A stretch of 12,218 nt of DNA. It comes from Bacteroidota bacterium. Lineage in GTDB: Bacteria; Bacteroidota; Bacteroidia; Bacteroidales; Marinifilaceae. A model generated the notes under the pieces. That model was not told the origin of the DNA and searched no databases. It saw only the letters and a program-made list of their open reading frames with translations. The position numbers and the translations under genes are program-made. Location: the NCBI GenBank assembly GCA_023400335.1, contig JAEXFF010000301.1, positions 1 to 12,218 of the forward strand. The letters are read 5' to 3'. The stretch's first letter is position 1. The number at the start of each line of letters is the position of its first letter. Shown piece by piece: positions 8,868 to 12,218 of this stretch.

Positions 8868-9245
8868 CTAAATGAGAATCCTCTGTAGAAAATAAACGTA
8901 AAAACCATGCAGATAACGCACAGACAACATATCACTGTATTTTTCCGTCTTCAGAGCAGAAAGTAAAGCAGCCCCCACATTCCGCACGGAAGTTGCCATG
9001 CCTCCCGGCACAGAAGAGACTCCTTTATATTGACCGGACAAATCCACCGTATAAGCCAGCAGTTCGTCCCAATTTTTACAAGGGTGAAAGAAATTTTTTC
9101 CGCAGCTCTGACCGGCAACCCCCCATTCCGCATTTGCCTCAGAAAGGACAGATGCAAGATTTTCTCCCCTTCCGCTCTTTTCTTCCCTCCTTTCTGAAGC
9201 AAGAAACAGGAACAACGTCAATATGCCACACAAAAGCAGCTTCAT
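8868..9245 (-). CDS. Small hypothetical protein with hydrophobic N-terminus
   Basis: I do not recognise this 125-residue product. I start it at the ATG at 9245 because it begins with a signal-peptide-like stretch, MKLLLCGILTLFLFLAS, followed by the charged ERREEKSGRGE. The frame is open further upstream, but a promoter-like box (9263-9270) lies within that extension. The mature part has two close cysteines (about residues 54 and 61, in QSCGKNFFHPCKNWDELLAY) that could form a disulfide if exported. A Gly/Ser-rich stretch (VSSVPGGMATSVRNVGAAL) and an aromatic C-terminus follow. It is probably transcribed separately from the atp operon. Overlapping frames exist on both strands, so a non-coding interpretation is possible. 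Confidence 0.5.
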   Translation of the reverse strand: MKLLLCGILTLFLFLASERREEKSGRGENLASVLSEANAEWGVAGQSCGKNFFHPCKNWDELLAYTVDLSGQYKGVSSVPGGMATSVRNVGAALLSALKTEKYSDMLSVRYLHGFYVYFLQRILI

Positions 9246-9262
9246 TTCTTTTACATTTGACC

Positions 9263-9296
9263 CAAATATAATAAGAATTTTCCTAAAATAGACAAA
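9263..9296 (-). promoter_or_regulatory. Predicted promoter of the small hypothetical gene
   Basis: On the minus strand TATATTTG (9263-9270) is an exact match to the Bacteroidota -7 box TAnnTTTG. TTTG (9293-9296) is a matching -33 box at a slightly long 22-bp spacing. Initiation would be near 9256, only about 11 nt before the ATG at 9245, so the message would have a very short leader. Confidence 0.5.
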
Positions 9297-9525
9297 ATGC
9301 AGAGAAATAGAGTAGAAAACAAGTATTATTTTTCTATTCTTCTTACAACAAAAAGCAGGATACCGATAGGTAAATAAAAGGATCACGACCTATCCGTTAT
9401 CTTTTTAAGCCGTTAAAAGTAGCGGAAAAAGAATACCCCTTATTTCACTCCACCCAAAAGAGCCGGGCACAGAGTTTGTTCTCCCCAACCGGAAGCCTCA
9501 GGTAGATAAGAAGCCCAAAGCGATA

Positions 9526-10254
9526 TTAAGCGCGATGATATATCGAATCGAAGGGCAGTCTGCAACGCTCTCCCCAGATCCCTTTCTCCCCGTTTCGTAT
9601 ACCACAAGGAATAACCATATTGATTCCGGCTCCGGAGGGTAATTTCAGCAATTTTTTAATCCGTTTACTATCAAAGCCTTCCAGCGGGCAAGTGTCATAC
9701 TTTTCGTTAGCCATTGCAATCATGAATGTCTGAGCGGCAAGTGCACAGGACTTGTTCACTGTGACACGCATATCGCATTCCGAAACTTCGCGCACGATAG
9801 GACGGAAAAGACCGGTAACTTTGGCTAACAGGACCCTGAACAGGCCTAAGATTCCGAAAAAACGGGCATAGAGGAAAAGCATCAATTTTCCATAGTACAA
9901 CTCCCGGTCTTTGATACGTTTGGCCTGTCGTTCTTCCGGACTGTTCCGGCGGACGTTTCCCCTTTCGAAATCGAGGACAAATTTTGCCCGTTTCCGGTAC
10001 AGGTCCTGACGGGTTACGAATACAACGATTTGCGCTGCCGTTGCCGTAGCAGTCTGCCCCAGGCAGGCCTCGGAAATTCCGGCCATTTTTTCAGGCTGTG
10101 TGATGTGATAAAACTCCCACAACTGCATATTCGAACTGCTGGGAGCCAATGCGGCTAATTCCAGACAATGCTTCACCTTTTCAGGATCTATCGGTTTGTC
10201 CTTATCGAATACCCGTACTGCACGACGAAAATTCAAAGTTTCTTCCAAATTCAT
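9526..10254 (-). CDS. Nitroreductase-family FMN oxidoreductase
   Basis: This 242-residue protein is expected to be a cytoplasmic homodimeric FMN enzyme reducing nitroaromatics, quinones or related electrophiles with NAD(P)H. The FMN-contacting N-terminus is present (FRRAVRVFDKDKPI, about 9-22), as is APSSSNMQLWEFYH (about 37-50). Near the C-terminus CPLEGFDSKRI (189-199) and the IPCGIRNGEKG turn match the family. Between about residues 95 and 160 there is an atypical insertion with a hydrophobic stretch (LMLFLYARFFGILGLF), which might pack in the dimer or touch a membrane. The gene begins 8 bp after the Hsp31-like gene, so the two are almost surely co-transcribed. The natural substrate is unknown. 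Confidence 0.88.
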   Translation of the reverse strand: MNLEETLNFRRAVRVFDKDKPIDPEKVKHCLELAALAPSSSNMQLWEFYHITQPEKMAGISEACLGQTATATAAQIVVFVTRQDLYRKRAKFVLDFERGNVRRNSPEERQAKRIKDRELYYGKLMLFLYARFFGILGLFRVLLAKVTGLFRPIVREVSECDMRVTVNKSCALAAQTFMIAMANEKYDTCPLEGFDSKRIKKLLKLPSGAGINMVIPCGIRNGEKGIWGERCRLPFDSIYHRA

Positions 10255-10262
10255 ACTTTCTG

Positions 10263-10955
10263 TTATTTATTGAATTGCCGCATAACGACCTCAGCCATTT
10301 TTCGGGAACTAAACGGGTCCTGCCCCGTAATCAGATTTCCGTCTGTTACGACTTCAGGTATCATCGGAATAAATGCCTTTCTGTAATCCGCCTCCCGTTC
10401 TTTCAACGCAGCTTCGAGATTGAAAGGCACGACTTTTTTCCTCCTGGCAAGGCTTTCTTCAAACCAGCTAAATCCCGTGATCTTTTTACCTTTTACCAGG
10501 TACCGGCCATCCGATAGTTTCACGTTTAATAATCCGCATACTCCGTGGCAAATAGCGCTAACTATCTTATAGTGTTCATAGTGTTTTCTGACGAGCGTTT
10601 GCAGAACGGCATTATCCGGGAAATCGAACATCGAGCCATGTCCTCCGGCTAAATAAATGCAGTCGAACAGCTGTACGGACACTTCCTCCAGGCTTTTCGT
10701 ATGCCGTAACATATCCCGGAACTTCGCATTGTTCCAATAGCCTTTGGATAGTTTGTCCAGGTACAGCGGTTTCAGACTCAGGGGATCGACGGGAATATCG
10801 CCTCCTTTCGGACTTGCAACCACAACATCATAAGCTCTCTTTTTTGAGCTATCGTAAAGGTGAGTGAGCTCGCTGAGCCATAATCCTGTTCTCAGTTTTC
10901 CGTCCGGGTATATACCGGTTCCGGTTCCGACAATCAGTAACTTCCGACTTTCCAT
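10263..10955 (-). CDS. DJ-1/PfpI superfamily protein, Hsp31-like
   Basis: The 230-residue product resembles the Hsp31 branch of the DJ-1/PfpI superfamily, whose characterised members act as glyoxalase III (methylglyoxal to lactate, no cofactor) or as holding chaperones. The nucleophile elbow is AICHGVCGLL with Cys136 and His137. The acidic partner is probably Glu29 in GLWLSELTH. The oxyanion-side motif YLAGGHGSMFDFPDN is at about 101-115. The C-terminal part has LVKGKKITGFSWFEES and DGNLITGQDPFSS, both typical of this branch. It is first in a two-gene unit with the nitroreductase, consistent with a reactive-carbonyl or electrophile response. The physiological role is inferred from family and context. 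Confidence 0.88.
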   Translation of the reverse strand: MESRKLLIVGTGTGIYPDGKLRTGLWLSELTHLYDSSKKRAYDVVVASPKGGDIPVDPLSLKPLYLDKLSKGYWNNAKFRDMLRHTKSLEEVSVQLFDCIYLAGGHGSMFDFPDNAVLQTLVRKHYEHYKIVSAICHGVCGLLNVKLSDGRYLVKGKKITGFSWFEESLARRKKVVPFNLEAALKEREADYRKAFIPMIPEVVTDGNLITGQDPFSSRKMAEVVMRQFNK

Positions 10956-11139
10956 TTTCTATTTTTTCTGCTTGTATAATAAAATCCAGTATAAATAAAC
11001 CCTTAAACTGCTTCCGTACAAAGTCGCTTCAGATTTCCGGCCGTCCTAATTCCGTTCCGGCAGGTAGTCACCGCCCCGAAATGTTACCGGACCCGGATCC
11101 GGGCAAATATCGTACGTCCGCTTAAACAATTCCGCTCTT
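10956..11139. other. Intergenic region between the hydrolase remnant and the Hsp31-like gene
   Basis: Apart from the candidate promoter at 10990-11022 I see no gene here. A 12-bp perfect palindrome, CCCGGATCCGGG (11092-11103), stands out but resembles no operator I know. The stretch is relatively GC-rich near 11040-11110, in keeping with residual coding sequence from the decayed hydrolase. Confidence 0.4.
10990..11022 (-). promoter_or_regulatory. Candidate promoter of the Hsp31-like / nitroreductase unit
   Basis: On the minus strand TTTG (11019-11022) is followed after 21 bp by TATTTATA (10990-10997), which agrees at six of eight positions with the TAnnTTTG box. Initiation near 10983 would leave roughly 25-30 nt before the ATG at 10955. 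The -33 box and spacing are good, the -7 box is weak. Confidence 0.4.
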
Positions 11140-11540
11140 TTCGTACAAAACGTTTCAGAGAGGTTTCCGAAAAAAAGAAATCAGTCACCCGGATGCTCCG
11201 CCCTTCGCTTTGAGCTGGCCGTATAAATCGTAACGGTTTGCCCCCTGAACAATATGGATATCCCTGCCCCGGGAAGCAGCTTTGCGGAACAGTTCGCAAC
11301 CGTCACGGTAAGAACCGAAAGTTCCGATCTTATTCCCTACGATAACCCGTAAAGGCTGGAGCTGCAGGCAATCAGTCAGCAGGAATACATCGAAAGCCAG
11401 CTTTACAAATTCCGCTTCAGCCAGCTGTTTTCCATAAACAGGCCCGGAAGTCTGTTTCTTACAACTGCTGACCATATATACGAACAATATTTCGAACAGT
11501 TACATGGCCAACATATTGCATTCAGAGTTATTGCCCTGTC
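11140..11540 (-). pseudogene. Decayed alpha/beta-hydrolase gene with internal deletion
   Basis: The minus-strand frame at 11185-11487 reads SSCKKQTSG, then YGKQLAEAEFVKLAFD. This is the strand-helix-strand before the nucleophile elbow in dienelactone-hydrolase-like alpha/beta hydrolases. After about ten residues it jumps to LQPLRVIVGNKIGTFGSYRD and DIHIVQGANRYDLYGQ, the C-terminal part that normally lies some 120-150 residues later. The GxSxG elbow is therefore missing. Where related proteins have the catalytic His (GA-[TS]-H-x-DLYD) this copy has Arg. An in-frame TAA at 11500-11502 cuts the upstream part. The tail (RVTDFFFSETSL) continues in another frame from about 11190. No functional hydrolase can come from this copy. 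The family assignment is by eye, and the outer boundaries are approximate. Confidence 0.6.
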
Positions 11541-11738
11541 AACAAACAAAATCAGAACTGAAGGGAAGCCCGATGCCTGAACGAGCCGGGTGAAACCAAC
11601 CGGAACCCTCTGTCCAATCATATCTAAAACAACAGTAGGAATGAAAAGGAAAAACAATAAAAATTTTCCTCTTTTCAAAAGGATTTATCTGGACAAAAAA
11701 GGTGCTGGCCCCCCATTAACTCAAGTCTCCTTGGATTT
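11541..11738. other. Intergenic region downstream of the transporter gene
   Basis: About 200 bp between the transporter stop and the hydrolase remnant contain no supported gene. On the minus strand a weak dyad CCTTTTGAAAAGAGG (about 11667-11681) is followed by T-rich sequence, so it might end the transporter transcript. The pairing is too short to be sure. Confidence 0.25.
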
Positions 11739-12218
11739 TCAAACAAAGCTCAGAATCAAGGCTTGTGCTGTCAATACCCTTAAAAACATTGTCAAGGGAT
11801 ATACGGTAGCATACCCCACAGAAGGCATGTCATTTCCGGCAGTTGCATTGGAATATGCCAAAGCAGGGGGATCGGTCATACTGCCCGCGATCAGTCCCAT
11901 TAACGTAAAATAATTCACCTTATAAATCCAGCGGGCTATAATACCGATAATCATCAAAGGAATAAAAGTAATAATAAAACCATAACCAATCCAGGAGAAG
12001 CCACCTCCATCCACCACTGTTTCTACAAATCCGCCCCCGGCATCCAGCCCCACGCAGGCCAGGAAGAGGGCTATCCCGATCTCTCTCAGCATCAGGTTCG
12101 CACTCATCGTCGTATACGTTACTATTTTATAATGCGGACCAAAACGGCTGATCAGTATGGCTACAATTAAAGGTCCTCCGGCCAGTCCCAATTTAACAGG
12201 CTGGGGTATACCGGGGAA
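11739..12218 (-). CDS. AspT/YidE/YbjL-type membrane transporter, C-terminal 159 residues
   Basis: The frame enters from the right edge (reading [11 protein letters not shown]) and ends with TGA at 11739-11741, so only the C-terminal part of a protein usually near 550 residues is present. It is strongly hydrophobic, with about five membrane segments. The motifs [33 protein letters not shown] and [18 protein letters not shown] are those of the second permease domain of aspartate:alanine-exchanger-type (AspT) transporters and the E. coli YidE/YbjL proteins. The cytoplasmic TrkA-C domains and the first permease domain lie outside the window. The family fits well; the substrate is unknown, since most bacterial members are uncharacterised. 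The last residues ([10 protein letters not shown]) form a normal C-terminus. Confidence 0.88.
   Translation of the reverse strand, partial: FPGIPQPVKLGLAGGPLIVAILISRFGPHYKIVTYTTMSANLMLREIGIALFLACVGLDAGGGFVETVVDGGGFSWIGYGFIITFIPLMIIGIIARWIYKVNYFTLMGLIAGSMTDPPALAYSNATAGNDMPSVGYATVYPLTMFLRVLTAQALILSFV

Noticed and set aside
11092..11103. 12-bp perfect palindrome CCCGGATCCGGG
   Set aside because: It occurs once in the window, in GC-rich decayed coding sequence. A related 10-bp palindrome at 63-72 is inside the tolC-like gene, so I treat both as chance.
11590..11913. Plus-strand 107-codon frame opposite the transporter 3' end
   Set aside because: More than half is antisense to the conserved transporter C-terminus; the rest is AT-rich intergenic sequence.

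Overview
The window looks like a chromosomal segment of a Bacteroidota (Bacteroidales-type) bacterium. The gene order of the F-type ATP synthase locus (beta, epsilon, a, c, b, delta, alpha, gamma), an epsilon subunit of only about 80 residues, an a subunit with a signal peptide and an extracytoplasmic domain, and promoter-like boxes of the TTTG / TAnnTTTG type all fit that phylum. I cannot name the genus from sequence alone. Every gene I can support lies on the minus strand, so transcription runs from right to left.

From right to left: the last 159 residues of an AspT/YidE/YbjL-type membrane transporter enter from the right edge (11739-12218). Next comes a decayed alpha/beta-hydrolase gene (about 11140-11540) with an internal deletion, an in-frame stop and a probable frameshift. 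A two-gene unit follows: an Hsp31/DJ-1-like protein (10263-10955) and a nitroreductase-family flavoprotein (9526-10254), 8 bp apart, plausibly for electrophile or carbonyl stress. A small unrecognised gene with a hydrophobic N-terminus (8868-9245) follows, with a well-formed promoter-like -7 box only a few bases upstream of its start.

The centre (1646-8657) is the complete eight-gene F1Fo ATP synthase operon. Catalytic subunit motifs are intact: Walker A in beta and alpha, the beta catalytic Glu, the alpha arginine finger, the a-subunit Arg and the c-subunit Glu. The c subunit lacks the Na+-ligand residues known from Ilyobacter, so I infer a proton-coupled enzyme. No atpI-like gene is present within the cluster.

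The left end holds the N-terminal 314 codons of a TolC-family outer-membrane efflux protein (1-943), which runs off the window. The 700-bp gap between atpG and this tolC-like gene is the most unusual part. It holds two diverged copies (roughly two-thirds identical over 84 bp) of one promoter module. Each copy has a Bacteroidota-type core promoter preceded by 11-bp direct repeats spaced 21 bp, a layout like that of LytTR-family response-regulator sites. The proximal copy should drive the tolC-like gene. The distal copy reads into a non-coding stretch with mutually exclusive hairpins and a strong 11-bp GC-rich hairpin, possibly a small RNA or a regulatory leader.
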